Counted from the stretch's first letter, positions 1-9,023 are shown. The stretch: 64,000 nt of DNA from Embleya sp042956465 (GCF_042956465.1 NZ_JBIBGL010000007.1:248001-312000), one strand, 5' to 3'. Notes: a model not told the origin generated them from the sequence alone. Made by a program: numbers and translations.

Positions 1-39
1 CCCGAGGACGATTCGAGGGCCGCGGTCCACGGTGGGGGA

Positions 40-1191
40 GTGGCGATACGGACGGACAGTGAACTCGGCCGGTCCCTTCTGACGGAGCGGGGTATGCAAT
101 GGCTGTACGCACACGGCGGGGACCCCTACGCCGTGCTGATCCGCGCGGAGGACGACGACCGCGCGACGACGACCGCGCGGATCCGCGAGCTCGGGCCGCT
201 CTACCGCAGTCACTCCGGTGCGTGGGTGAGCGGGAACTACGCGCTCGGCAGAAAGATCCTCGGTGATCCGCGGCTGGTTTCCCGCGTCTTGCACGGCCCC
301 TGGGCGGGCGGGCCGGGGCCGGGCGAGGTGTTTTCCGCTCTTCCCGCGGTCGGGTTCGTTCCGGCGTGGGAGTCGGCCGACCCCGACCGGTGGGCGAGTA
401 TCGCCGAGCGGCGGTGCGCGGCGGTGCTCGGCCGGCTCGGCGATTCCTTCGACCTGGTAGCCGATCTGGTGCGCCCGGTCCTGGTCGGCGTGGTCGGCGA
501 GGTCTTCGCCGTGCCCTCGGCGGAGCGCGCGGCGTTCGGCCGGTGGTGCGATTCGGCGGCGACGGCGCTGGACGCGGTGTTGTGCCCGCCGACACTCCCG
601 CGGGCTCGGGCGCTGATCGACGCGGTCGAGGGCCTTCGCTCCCTGCCGGCCCGGTCGACCGCTCCGGACGAGGAACTGCGCGCCTTCGCGATGACGGCCT
701 CCGTGGTGGGCCTGGAGACGACGGCGAACCTGCTCGCGAACACGATGCTCGCGCTGCTCGACCGACCGGACCGGTGGCGGCTTGTGTGCGCCGACCCGAC
801 GTGGGCGCGAAGCGCGGTGGAGGAGTCGTTGCGGCTCGATCCGCCGGTGCGGCTGGACAGTCGGATCGCGAACGAGGATCTGGAACTCGCCGGGCGGGCG
901 ATCACCGCGGGCAGCGAGGTCGTGGTGTGCCTCGAAGCGGCGCACACCGACCCCGAACTGCACCGTGACCCCGGGCACTTCGATCTGCGACGGGAAACCG
1001 TCGCCGACCATCTCTCCCTGTCCGGCGGGCCGCCCTTCGCGGTCGTCGCACCGCTGGTGCGGGCCTCGGCGGCGGCGGTGTTGCGGGTGCTGGCCGCTCG
1101 GCTGCCGGCCGTGCGCCGGGCCGGACCCGTGGTGCGACGCCTCCGGGCCCCGGTCACCCAGGGCATCGTGCGATTTCCGGTCGCCTGCTGA
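40..1191 (+). CDS. Heme-less cytochrome P450-like glycosyltransferase activator (EryCII/DesVIII/AknT type)
   Basis: The 383-residue protein has a P450 fold signature: a GLETT I-helix segment and the EESLR (ExxR) motif. Where a P450 has its FGxGxHxCLG heme loop it reads GGPPFAVVAPLVRA, with no cysteine ligand, so it cannot bind heme thiolate. This is the hallmark of EryCII, DesVIII, AknT and DnrQ, which form complexes with a deoxysugar glycosyltransferase and activate it. The next gene, 48 bp downstream, is exactly such a transferase, which supports the assignment. The GTG start follows a G-rich ribosome site (GTGGGGGA). An inactive P450 with another role is the alternative, but the neighbour makes the activator role likely. 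Confidence 0.85.
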   Translation: MAIRTDSELGRSLLTERGMQWLYAHGGDPYAVLIRAEDDDRATTTARIRELGPLYRSHSGAWVSGNYALGRKILGDPRLVSRVLHGPWAGGPGPGEVFSALPAVGFVPAWESADPDRWASIAERRCAAVLGRLGDSFDLVADLVRPVLVGVVGEVFAVPSAERAAFGRWCDSAATALDAVLCPPTLPRARALIDAVEGLRSLPARSTAPDEELRAFAMTASVVGLETTANLLANTMLALLDRPDRWRLVCADPTWARSAVEESLRLDPPVRLDSRIANEDLELAGRAITAGSEVVVCLEAAHTDPELHRDPGHFDLRRETVADHLSLSGGPPFAVVAPLVRASAAAVLRVLAARLPAVRRAGPVVRRLRAPVTQGIVRFPVAC

Positions 1192-1239
1192 GATGCGCAC
1201 CCCCGCAGCGAGCCACCCCCCTCTGGAAGGTCCTGCACC

Positions 1240-2502
1240 ATGCGTGTTCTGATCACATCGCTCGCCGTCGAAGCACACTTCAACGGCGCGGTCCCGTTGG
1301 CGTGGGCACTGCGCGCGGCCGGGCACGAGGTCCGGGTGGCGAGCCATCCGGCGCTGACCGAGAGCATCACCCGGGCCGGGCTGACCGCCGTGCCGGTGGG
1401 CGCCGACCACGTCCACCACGAACTCGTCCGCGACCTCGGTGCCGAACTCGACACCTTCTACCGCGACATCGACTTCACCGGGGAACGCGGCGACGACTAC
1501 GTCGCACTCAAGGGTGCCAACACGCTGCTCACCGCGACGTTCTACGCGCAGGCCAACAACGACTCGATGGTGGACGAACTGGTCGACTTCGCTCGGTACT
1601 GGCAGCCGGATCTGGTGATCTGGGAGCCGTTCACCTTCGCGGGCGCGGTGGCCGCGCGAGCCTGCGGGGCCGCGCACGCGCGGCTGCTCTGGGGACCGGA
1701 TCTGTTCCTGCGGATGCGGACGGCGTTTCGGCAGCGGATGGAGCTCCTGCCTGCGGAGTCGCACGACGACTCGCTGGAGGAGTGGTTGACCTGGACTCTC
1801 GACCGCTTCGGCTGCGCCTTCGACGAGGAGGTGGTGGTCGGCCAGTGGAACATCGACCAGATGCCGCCCGGCGTCCGGCTGCCGTCGGGTCGGCCGACCG
1901 TCCCGATGCGCTATGTCCCGTACAACGGCCGGGCGGTGGTGCCGGCGTGGCTGCGCGAGCCGCCGCGACGACCGCGGGTCTGTCTGACCCTGGGGATCAC
2001 CTCGCGAGACACCGACCATCCGAATCCGGTGTCGCTCGACGAGGTGTTCGAAGCGGTTTCCGACCTCGACATCGAGGTCGTCGCGACGCTCGACGCGGGG
2101 CAGCGCGCCGAGGTGACGCGGGTGCCGGACAACACTCGCGTCGTGGACTTCGTGCCGCTGCACGCGCTGCTGCCCGGTTGCTCGGCGGCCATACACCACG
2201 GCGGTGCCGGCACCTGGTCGACCGCCGCGGCGTCCGGGGTGCCGCAACTGGTGATCGCCGGGATGTGGGACAACGTGTATCGGGCCCGGCGGCTGGCGGA
2301 TCTGGGCGCGGGCCTGTTCCTGCCGCCGGACGAACTCACGGCGGCCGGGCTGCGCGACGGCCTGGAACAACTGCTGACCAAACCGTCCTTCCGGGAGGAC
2401 GCCCGACGCCTGCAGGCCGTGATCGCGGCCGAGCCGAGCCCCGCCGACGTGGTGCCCACCCTCGCGGAACTGGCCGGCCGGCACCGCGGAGCGCGCGGGT
2501 GA
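1240..2502 (+). CDS. Deoxysugar glycosyltransferase of the DesVII/EryCIII/AknS family
   Basis: This 420-residue GT-B (GT1) transferase begins MRVLITSLAVEAHF, typical of macrolide and anthracycline transferases. It carries the C-terminal nucleotide-sugar motif HHGGAGTWSTAAASGVPQLV near residues 313-332. It would move a TDP-deoxysugar onto a polyketide aglycone in the cytoplasm. The upstream P450-like protein is its probable activator, and a sugar O-methyltransferase lies two genes downstream, so the sugar is probably methylated after transfer. No sugar biosynthesis gene is in the window; those would lie to the left. Family is certain, but the sugar and the attachment site cannot be read from the sequence. 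Confidence 0.9.
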   Translation: MRVLITSLAVEAHFNGAVPLAWALRAAGHEVRVASHPALTESITRAGLTAVPVGADHVHHELVRDLGAELDTFYRDIDFTGERGDDYVALKGANTLLTATFYAQANNDSMVDELVDFARYWQPDLVIWEPFTFAGAVAARACGAAHARLLWGPDLFLRMRTAFRQRMELLPAESHDDSLEEWLTWTLDRFGCAFDEEVVVGQWNIDQMPPGVRLPSGRPTVPMRYVPYNGRAVVPAWLREPPRRPRVCLTLGITSRDTDHPNPVSLDEVFEAVSDLDIEVVATLDAGQRAEVTRVPDNTRVVDFVPLHALLPGCSAAIHHGGAGTWSTAAASGVPQLVIAGMWDNVYRARRLADLGAGLFLPPDELTAAGLRDGLEQLLTKPSFREDARRLQAVIAAEPSPADVVPTLAELAGRHRGARG

Positions 2503-2651
2503 CCGGCGTACGTCCGGGATTCTTCGAGTCCTGTTCGATCCGTCCTGTATTTCGCTCCCATAGCTTGCTGGCCGGAGCGGCGAACGCCTCGCACAGCACG
2601 GGGACGTGTCCTGCCGCCCGTGACATCGGCACCCATGAACGAGGAGGAGCG

Positions 2652-2990
2652 ATGGCGTTGTTCGCCGTACTGGCGACGCAAGCACCTGCCGCGGGCGAAG
2701 GCGAGGAGTTTCGACGGCGGTTGCCGGAAGGGTTCGCCTACACGAAGAACCTGGTGGACAAGGGAGTGATCCGGCACAGCTGGGTCCGGGTCGGTGCGGG
2801 CGGCGGCCTGAACATCTACGACGTCGACTCGCACGAGGAGTTGCTGGCCGCGCTGTACGGCAACCCGGTCAGCCCGCACCTGAGCTTCGAAGTGATCCCG
2901 CTTGCCGAGCCCGGGAGCTTCGACCCGGCGGCCTACCTCCTCAAGTGGGCCGAGCCGTTCGGGGACGACTCCACGGGAGGCCGCGCATGA
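2652..2990 (+). CDS. Muconolactone delta-isomerase-like small protein
   Basis: The protein has 112 residues and a strong ribosome site (GAGGAGGAG) just before its ATG. The pattern of a long first helix, then IRHSWVRVG, then IYDVDSHEELL, then a hydrophobic strand before a PL motif matches the muconolactone isomerase (ferredoxin-like, dimeric alpha+beta barrel) fold. In polyketide clusters proteins of this fold act as cyclases, isomerases or cofactor-free oxygenases on aromatic intermediates. Its stop overlaps the next start (ATGA), so it is translated with the sugar methyltransferase. The exact reaction is not deducible. Confidence 0.7.
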   Translation: MALFAVLATQAPAAGEGEEFRRRLPEGFAYTKNLVDKGVIRHSWVRVGAGGGLNIYDVDSHEELLAALYGNPVSPHLSFEVIPLAEPGSFDPAAYLLKWAEPFGDDSTGGRA

Positions 2991-4162
2991 CCGCCGACAC
3001 CGACCTGCTCGATCGCGTCGTCCAGGCGGGGACCGCGCCCGACGCGGAGATCTTCGCCGTGGTCAAGGACGCCGGCCTCGGGGCCGTCGTCGGCGTCCTC
3101 GTCGAGGAAATCCTGTTCCGCTGCGACGCGCCGATCAACGTGATGCCCGTCGACATCGCCCTGGACGTCACGCACGAGAGCGAGCGGCATCGGACCGTTT
3201 TCCGGATCGTCCGGGACCGGCCGATCGCGATCCTGGACGGCGAGGAACCGGTGATCCGGCGAGAACTGCGGATGAACGTGGTGGACCTGGTGCGCCGGCT
3301 GTACGGGCGGGCGGACCACCCGCGCACCGGCGACTTCCACGACGCGTTTCTGCCGACCCGCCCCGCCGACCTGACCGAGCTGCCGGCGATCTTCGCCTCG
3401 ACCAACCAGGCCTCCGGCGCCCTGCTGTCCGGCTGCACCGTTCCGCGGATCGACCTGGGCGCGCTCTCCGTCGCGTACGGCTCGGACAAGTGGGCGAGCT
3501 TCCACTGGTACACGGCGCACTACGAGAAGGAGTTCGCCCCCTACCGCGACCGGCCGGTGCGGATCCTGGAGATCGGCATCGGCGGATTCTCCGGTGAATT
3601 GGGTGGGTCGTCGCTGAAGATGTGGAAGAAGTACTTCCACCGCGGCACGGTCTTCGGACTCGACCTGTTCGACAAGTCCGAGCTGAACCAGCCCCGGCTG
3701 ACCGCGTTGACCGGGGACCAGGGCGACACCGACGGACTGGTCGCCCTCGCCCGCGAGCACGGCCCCTTCGACATCGTCATCGACGACGGAAGCCACGAGA
3801 ACGAGCACGTCCGCGTCTCGTTCGAGGCCCTGTTCCCCTATGTGCGCAGCGGCGGCCTGTACGTCATCGAGGACCTCCAGACGTCCTACTTCCCGAGGTT
3901 CGGCGGCACCGCCGACAAGGTCGCCGGCCCGGACACCTCGGTCGGGCTGGTCAAGAGCCTGCTGGACGACCTCCACCACCGGGAGCACGCGACGTATCCC
4001 GGGCACCCGACGAGCGTGACCGAGGAGTCGGTGGTCGGAGTGCGCGTGTATCGCAACGTCGCGTTCATCGAGAAGGGCGTCAACGGCGAGGACGGCATTC
4101 CTCGGTGGATGGACGACGAGGCGTGGATCGCCCTGGGCGCGATACCTCCGTCGGCGGACTGA
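2987..4162 (+). CDS. Sugar O-methyltransferase, MycE/TylE/ElmMI family
   Basis: This 391-residue protein matches the length and two-part layout of the metal-dependent MycE family: an N-terminal auxiliary domain (about 1-150) and a C-terminal SAM-binding domain. The SAM loop reads EIGIGG (195-200) and the metal/acid-base segment IDDGSH is at 265-270. MycE and TylE methylate deoxyallose, and ElmMI methylates the 2'-hydroxyl of a rhamnosyl tetracenomycin. Here it most likely methylates a hydroxyl of the sugar attached by the upstream transferase. Start and stop overlap with the preceding gene (ATGA) indicates one operon. Confidence 0.88.
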   Translation: MTADTDLLDRVVQAGTAPDAEIFAVVKDAGLGAVVGVLVEEILFRCDAPINVMPVDIALDVTHESERHRTVFRIVRDRPIAILDGEEPVIRRELRMNVVDLVRRLYGRADHPRTGDFHDAFLPTRPADLTELPAIFASTNQASGALLSGCTVPRIDLGALSVAYGSDKWASFHWYTAHYEKEFAPYRDRPVRILEIGIGGFSGELGGSSLKMWKKYFHRGTVFGLDLFDKSELNQPRLTALTGDQGDTDGLVALAREHGPFDIVIDDGSHENEHVRVSFEALFPYVRSGGLYVIEDLQTSYFPRFGGTADKVAGPDTSVGLVKSLLDDLHHREHATYPGHPTSVTEESVVGVRVYRNVAFIEKGVNGEDGIPRWMDDEAWIALGAIPPSAD

Positions 4163-4191
4163 CGGCGGACCGAGACAGAGGGAGAAGCAGC

Positions 4192-5370
4192 ATGGGTCAG
4201 AGCCGGCCTTTGCACAAGAGCACGCCGAGCGACGTCGAGTCGGATCCGTCGACCGCGGAACTCCTGGCGGAATTACGCGAGTACCTCCGGCCGGACCCGC
4301 CCGCGATCGGGCTGCCGCCGCAGGTGTTCACCTCGCCCCGACTGTACGAAGCCGAACGGGCCCGGATCTTCGCGAGTTCGTGGATCATGGTGGCGCACCG
4401 GGACCAGTTGGCGAACCCCGGCGACTACCTCGCGCTGGACATCGCCGGTGAACCCGTCATGGTCACGCGCGGCGAGGACGGGCGGCTGCACGGCATGTCG
4501 CCGATCTGCCGGCACCGGATGATGCCGCTGGTGGAATCCGGCGCCGGGAGTGCCAAGGACTTCACCTGTCCCTACCATCTGTGGCGCTACCACCTCGACG
4601 GCACCCTCGCGGGTGCGACCCACATGCGCGGCAACCCCGATTTCGACCCCGCCGCCTGCCGGCTGCCCGGCTTCGCCGTCGAGGAATGGCACGGCCTGGT
4701 GTTCGTCAACCTCGACGCCGGCGCCGCTCCCCTGGACGGCTGGATGGCCGATGTGGAAGGGGACCTGGCCAACTACCGCCTCGACGAGATGGTCCAGGTC
4801 GTCTCGTGGACCGAGGAATGGAAGTGCAACTGGAAGATCGCGGTGGAGAACGGCCACGAGAACTACCACGCGATCGGCTTCCATCCGAATACCGTCAAAC
4901 CGCTGATGACGGGTGGCATCGACATGGAGGTGCGCGCCGACTCGACGTTGATGACGCGTCTGCTCACCCGGACGGAGGTGCCGATGGAGACGTCCGTCCT
5001 GCCGTTGACCGACGAGGAGAAGAAGATCCTCTTCAGCTTCCGGTTGTTCCCGTGCAGCAGCGTCGCGACCTTCGGCGAGAGCGTCGCGTGGATCAGCCTC
5101 ATCCCGCTCTCCCTCGATCGGACGGAGGTGCGCGGCGGCACGCTGATGCCGGCGGCGGCGCTCGAAGGCGCCGACGTGGAGGCGATCCGCAAGCAGACCG
5201 AGGCATTCACCGGCGTGATCAACGCCGAGGACCGGCGCGGTCTCGAAGCCGTCCAGCGCACGGTCGGCTCGCGTTTCATCCAGCGCGGGCACCTCAGCCC
5301 CAAGGAGCCCGGGCTCCTCGCCTTCTACCGGAATCTGGCCTTCGCGCTGACCGAGGCAAACCCGGCCTAG
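4192..5370 (+). CDS. Rieske non-heme iron oxygenase (alpha-subunit type), TTA-containing
   Basis: The 392-residue protein has a Rieske [2Fe-2S] centre (C106, H108, C126, H129) and a mononuclear iron site with H226 and H231 in the ENYHAIGFH segment. It would hydroxylate, demethylate or otherwise oxidise a ring substrate using electrons from a separate reductase, and no reductase gene is nearby. It is the last gene of the forward operon, 29 bp after the methyltransferase and followed by a strong hairpin. Codon 28 is TTA, which in Streptomyces is read only by the developmentally controlled bldA tRNA, so translation is probably delayed to late growth. Confidence 0.88.
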   Translation: MGQSRPLHKSTPSDVESDPSTAELLAELREYLRPDPPAIGLPPQVFTSPRLYEAERARIFASSWIMVAHRDQLANPGDYLALDIAGEPVMVTRGEDGRLHGMSPICRHRMMPLVESGAGSAKDFTCPYHLWRYHLDGTLAGATHMRGNPDFDPAACRLPGFAVEEWHGLVFVNLDAGAAPLDGWMADVEGDLANYRLDEMVQVVSWTEEWKCNWKIAVENGHENYHAIGFHPNTVKPLMTGGIDMEVRADSTLMTRLLTRTEVPMETSVLPLTDEEKKILFSFRLFPCSSVATFGESVAWISLIPLSLDRTEVRGGTLMPAAALEGADVEAIRKQTEAFTGVINAEDRRGLEAVQRTVGSRFIQRGHLSPKEPGLLAFYRNLAFALTEANPA

Positions 5371-5394
5371 CCTGGCGGACCGGGTCAGATGTCG

Positions 5395-5434
5395 GGTTCC
5401 GGTTCCCGCCGCGTGCGCGGCGGGAACCGGAACC
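5395..5434. terminator. Strong bidirectional terminator hairpin
   Basis: A perfect 19-bp stem (5395-5413 pairing with 5416-5434) closes on a 2-base loop. It lies 24 bases after the Rieske oxygenase stop and between two convergent operons, so it should stop transcription from both sides. Confidence 0.85.
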
Positions 5435-5569
5435 GCTGTTCTCGGGCCGATGCGGTCGCCGGGGACGGGCCCACTCGTGCTCGTCCCCGGCGACCGTGCC
5501 CGCCCGCGGCCGCGCCGCATCGAGGCGGCCGTCCCGGCGCGGGCTCCGGGGCCGCATCCGGGGATCGGA

Positions 5570-7192
5570 TCAGTCCGGCGGCCGGATCGACAGGCCGTGC
5601 CGGAAGACGTTCCGCGGATCCCAACGCGCCTTCGCCCGTTGCAGCCGCGGGTAGTTGTCCTTGTAGTACAGGGTGTGCCAGGGCGTGCCCGAGGTGTTCC
5701 AGCGCGGATCCGCCAGGTCTGTATCCGGGTAGTTGATGTAGGAGCCGTCGTTGATCTCGCCGGGGACGGGGACGCCACCCGTGTCGGCGTAGACGTCCCG
5801 ATAGAACCCGCGGATCCAGGCGATGTGCCGGTCGTCCGCCGCGGCATCGGTCCAGGTGTCGAGATAGAACGCCTTGAGGACCGCGCTCCGCTGCGCCGTG
5901 GCCGTGGCATCGGGTGGCACCGCCGAGACCTTCCCGCCGTAGGCGGCGAACAGGACACCGGCGGCGGGGTTGTCGTAGCTCTCGTCCACCAGCCGGCGAT
6001 AGACGGCGTCGATCTGGGAGTCGGCGAACGCCTTCCGCAGATACGCCGCCTTGCACTTGGCACGCAACCCGAAGACGTTGCCGCCCCCGCGGGGGTACAA
6101 CATCGACCGCAGCCACGGTGTGGTGCGCACGTCGTGCGTGTACGGCACCCCGACCCCGTCGTCGAGCGCCGCCAGGTAGTCGCGCAACAGCCCCTCGGCG
6201 CCCGGGAGTCCGGCGTCGATCTGGGTGCTCAGGGTGAACACACCCGACTGCTTGCGCAAGGCGGTCATGATGCTGAACAGGGCCGCGTGCGGTGCGTCCG
6301 GTTCGTTGTGCCGTTCGTGCCAGCGTCCGTGGTTGCGCAGCAGTCGCCGGAAGGACTGTGGCGTCATCTGTGGCCACGACCATTGCACGTAACTGTCCAG
6401 CACCTCGGCGGGCGGGGCGGGCAGCAGTCGGGCGGGGTCGCGGCTGTCGATCCCGGGGGTGCGGAACCAGTACCGGGTGACGATGCCGAAGTTCCCGCCG
6501 CCGCACCCGGTGTGCGCCCACCACAGTTCCCGGTTCGGGTCGGTGGGCTCACGCGTGGCCACCACGCTTTTGGCGGTGCCCGAGCGGTCCACCACGACGA
6601 CCTCGACGCCGTACAGGTGGTCCACGACGCAACCGTGCAGCCGGGTCAGCGGACCGTACCCGCCGCCGAGCACGTGTCCGCCGATGCCGACGGTCGAGGT
6701 CTGCCCGGCGGGGATGGTCACGCCCCAGCCCTTGAGGAGGGTGCGGTACACGTTGCCGAGCAGCGCACCGGGTTCGATGGCGAAGGCGGCGCGTTGTTCG
6801 TCGTAGCCCACGGCGGTCATCTCGGACAGGTCGACGAGCACCTGGGTCGCGGGGGAGTCGACGAAGTCCTCCAGACAGTGGCCGCCGCTGCGGGCCACCA
6901 CCCTGGCGCCGGTACGCACCGCGTCCTGGACCGCCCGCACCACCTGAGCGGTCGAGCCGACCACCCGGACCTCCCGGGGACGGCAGTGGAACCGGGCGTT
7001 CCCCGCGGTGGTCAATTCGGCGTAGCGGGGGTCGCCCGGGGCCACCGCCACCGGGCCGAACACCGGTGCGCACGCCCGGGTCGAGAAGTCGGCCGGCGAC
7101 GCGGCGGCGGCCTCGGCCGGCGAGAGGCCGGTCGCGAGACCGTACAGCCCCGCCCCTCCGGCCAGCAGTCCTCTGCGGGATACGTCAGTCAT
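5570..7192 (-). CDS. Tat-exported FAD-linked oxidase of the berberine-bridge (AknOx-like) family
   Basis: This 540-residue flavoprotein starts with a twin-arginine signal (SRRGLLAGGAG, residues 5-15, followed by an alanine-rich cleavage region). It has an FAD_binding_4 domain with RSGGHCLEDF, where H105 is the usual covalent FAD attachment residue, and a C-terminal BBE domain (NYPDTDL and PRNVFRH). The second covalent site of bicovalent members such as AknOx is a cysteine; here the aligned residue is T165 (GQTSTVG), so the flavin is probably held by one bond. AknOx oxidises the terminal sugar of aclacinomycin outside the cell, and a similar late oxidation of the glycoside is plausible. It sits 18 bp behind the P450 in the MarR operon. 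Confidence 0.87.
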   Translation of the reverse strand: MTDVSRRGLLAGGAGLYGLATGLSPAEAAAASPADFSTRACAPVFGPVAVAPGDPRYAELTTAGNARFHCRPREVRVVGSTAQVVRAVQDAVRTGARVVARSGGHCLEDFVDSPATQVLVDLSEMTAVGYDEQRAAFAIEPGALLGNVYRTLLKGWGVTIPAGQTSTVGIGGHVLGGGYGPLTRLHGCVVDHLYGVEVVVVDRSGTAKSVVATREPTDPNRELWWAHTGCGGGNFGIVTRYWFRTPGIDSRDPARLLPAPPAEVLDSYVQWSWPQMTPQSFRRLLRNHGRWHERHNEPDAPHAALFSIMTALRKQSGVFTLSTQIDAGLPGAEGLLRDYLAALDDGVGVPYTHDVRTTPWLRSMLYPRGGGNVFGLRAKCKAAYLRKAFADSQIDAVYRRLVDESYDNPAAGVLFAAYGGKVSAVPPDATATAQRSAVLKAFYLDTWTDAAADDRHIAWIRGFYRDVYADTGGVPVPGEINDGSYINYPDTDLADPRWNTSGTPWHTLYYKDNYPRLQRAKARWDPRNVFRHGLSIRPPD

Positions 7193-7210
7193 GGCAGGCT
7201 CCGGGCCGGT

Positions 7211-8398
7211 TCACGCGCGAAACAGGTCGAGCGGGAGCACCTTGGCGCCCTGGAAGCCCCGCGGATCGTGGTAGACGAGGCGCTCGCCGGCGGGCACCTC
7301 GAAATCGCGGTAGCGAGACAGCAGGGCGCGCAGCGCGATCTTGACCTCCAGCCTGGCCAGCGGCGCGCCGAGACAGAAGTGCACGCCCATGCCGAAGGAC
7401 AGATGCCGGATCGGGTCGCGGTGGATGTCGAACGTGTCCGGGTTCTTGAATTCGCTCTCGTCCCGGGTGACCGACGGGAGCGCCACGCTGACCTGCGAGC
7501 CCGCGGGTATGTCCCGACCTCCGAGGTGCACCGTGCGAAGTGCCTTGCGGTCCAGCCACACCAGCGGTGAGCGGTAGCGCAGCACTTCCTCGATCATGGC
7601 CGGGATCAGTGCCGGGTCCTCGCGCAACTGCCGAGCGGCCTCGGGGTTTTCGTCCAGGCACAGGATCGCGTTGCCCAACAGCGTGCTCGTGGTCAGGTGG
7701 CCGGCGATCAGCAGCAGGGCGAGAAAGCCCACGATCTCCTGGTCGTCCAGCGTCACGCCGTCGGTTTCGGCGGCGATCAGGTCGGCGATCAGGCCCTCTC
7801 GCTGCGAAGTGCGGTATTCGCGCACGTGGTTGAGCAGGTACGCGTTCATCTCGCGAATCGACGGGGCCATCGCGGCCACGCCCTCCTCGCTGAAGATGGC
7901 GTCGATGCCGTTGTCCACGAGCAGCGCGTCCGCCCACTTCCGGAAGAGCCCGCGGTCGGACACCGGCAGCCCCATCACCTCGGCGATGACGGTGACCGGC
8001 AGGGGATGTGCCAGATCGGCGACCAGATCGATGCGCTCGCGGTCGCCGATCGCGTCGAGCAGTTCGGCCGCCACCGCTTCGATCCGCGGTGCCAGCCCGG
8101 TGACGAAGCGGGGCGTGAAGCCCTGGCTGACCAGGCCGCGCAGCTCCCGGTGGCGCGGTTGGTCCATGTTCTGGAAGTTGCCCTTCGAGAACGTGGCCAG
8201 GTCCTCGTGGTACGGGATGAACTCGCTGAGGTCGTTGGAGAAGGAGTTCGCGTCGGTTGCGACGGTCATCGCGTCGGCGAAGCGGAAGACCCGCCACCGC
8301 CCGGTTTCCTCGTCCAGGCCGACCGGCTCGGTGCGCCGTTTGTGCCGGAACAGCGTGAACAGTTCCTGCATCTCTTCGGAGATGTGCGGTCCACCCAT
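7211..8398 (-). CDS. Cytochrome P450 monooxygenase
   Basis: The 395-residue P450 is complete: EVLR at 271-274 and the heme loop FGMGVHFCLG with the ligand at C342. The I-helix oxygen-activation motif reads AGHLTT (232-237), so the usual acidic residue before the threonine pair is leucine. This substitution is seen in some working actinobacterial P450s and may alter proton delivery. It would hydroxylate or couple the polyketide product using external ferredoxin. GAGGAG lies 9 bases before the ATG. It is the middle gene of the MarR/P450/flavin-oxidase operon. Confidence 0.92.
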   Translation of the reverse strand: MGGPHISEEMQELFTLFRHKRRTEPVGLDEETGRWRVFRFADAMTVATDANSFSNDLSEFIPYHEDLATFSKGNFQNMDQPRHRELRGLVSQGFTPRFVTGLAPRIEAVAAELLDAIGDRERIDLVADLAHPLPVTVIAEVMGLPVSDRGLFRKWADALLVDNGIDAIFSEEGVAAMAPSIREMNAYLLNHVREYRTSQREGLIADLIAAETDGVTLDDQEIVGFLALLLIAGHLTTSTLLGNAILCLDENPEAARQLREDPALIPAMIEEVLRYRSPLVWLDRKALRTVHLGGRDIPAGSQVSVALPSVTRDESEFKNPDTFDIHRDPIRHLSFGMGVHFCLGAPLARLEVKIALRALLSRYRDFEVPAGERLVYHDPRGFQGAKVLPLDLFRA

Positions 8399-8492
8399 CG
8401 AGCTTCACTCCTCGCGTTGCGGAAGGAGACGGAGGTTCCGATGCATCCCATCGGATCCCTCTCGAAGTTCGGTGGAAGATCGCTTTACGCGC

Positions 8493-8996
8493 TCAGCCGT
8501 CGGGATGCGCGGATCGCAGCCGGTCGACCTCCGCGGCCGCGCTGTCGCGAGCCACCTCGACGAAACGCAGCAGGGTACGGAGCTGGTCGTCGTCGAAGGG
8601 CGTCAGGTCGTCGCGGGTGCGCGCGGTCAGGCCCGCGTAGTAGGCCGTGATCCGGTCGAGTCCTTCCATAGTCGGTTCGATGACGACCCGTCGCCGGTCG
8701 TTGGGGTCCGGAACCCGCTTGACGCAGCCGGCCTCGGTGAGCCGGTCGATCATCCGCGACGCCGCGCCGGGGGTGAGGCCCACCCGTCTGGCCAGGACGC
8801 TGGAGGTGGCCGGCCCGTCCTGGTGCAACGCGTGCAGACAGTGGAAGTCGGTCGCCACGACCCCCATGCGGTCGGCGATCAAGCCGTTGATCTGGATCAG
8901 CTGGGTGATCCATTCCGGCAGCGCGGTAATGACCCGAGATGCGAGGTCCTCTCTGGATGCATCGGTTTCGGCGTTTTCCTGCTGGTTCTTCGTCAT
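8493..8996 (-). CDS. MarR-family transcriptional regulator
   Basis: The 167-residue protein has a winged helix-turn-helix with the MarR pattern LARRVGLTPGAASRMIDRLT followed by the wing DPNDRRRVVIEPT. It is transcribed away from an efflux gene, with a clear inverted-repeat operator between them, the classic layout of a ligand-relieved repressor. It leads an operon with the P450 and the flavin oxidase, so it probably controls both tailoring and export. An in-frame upstream extension exists to 9224, but that would run across the operator and into the exporter gene, so the ATG at 8996 is preferred. Confidence 0.9.
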   Translation of the reverse strand: MTKNQQENAETDASREDLASRVITALPEWITQLIQINGLIADRMGVVATDFHCLHALHQDGPATSSVLARRVGLTPGAASRMIDRLTEAGCVKRVPDPNDRRRVVIEPTMEGLDRITAYYAGLTARTRDDLTPFDDDQLRTLLRFVEVARDSAAAEVDRLRSAHPDG

Positions 8997-9023
8997 GTTG
9001 ACACGACCCGATCGTCTCACTAG

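Noticed and set aside
237..1454. Long reverse-strand reading frame across the P450-like and glycosyltransferase genes
   Set aside because: Its product is Arg/Ser/Thr-rich with no motifs, while the forward frames carry recognisable P450 and GT motifs. It is a high-GC shadow.
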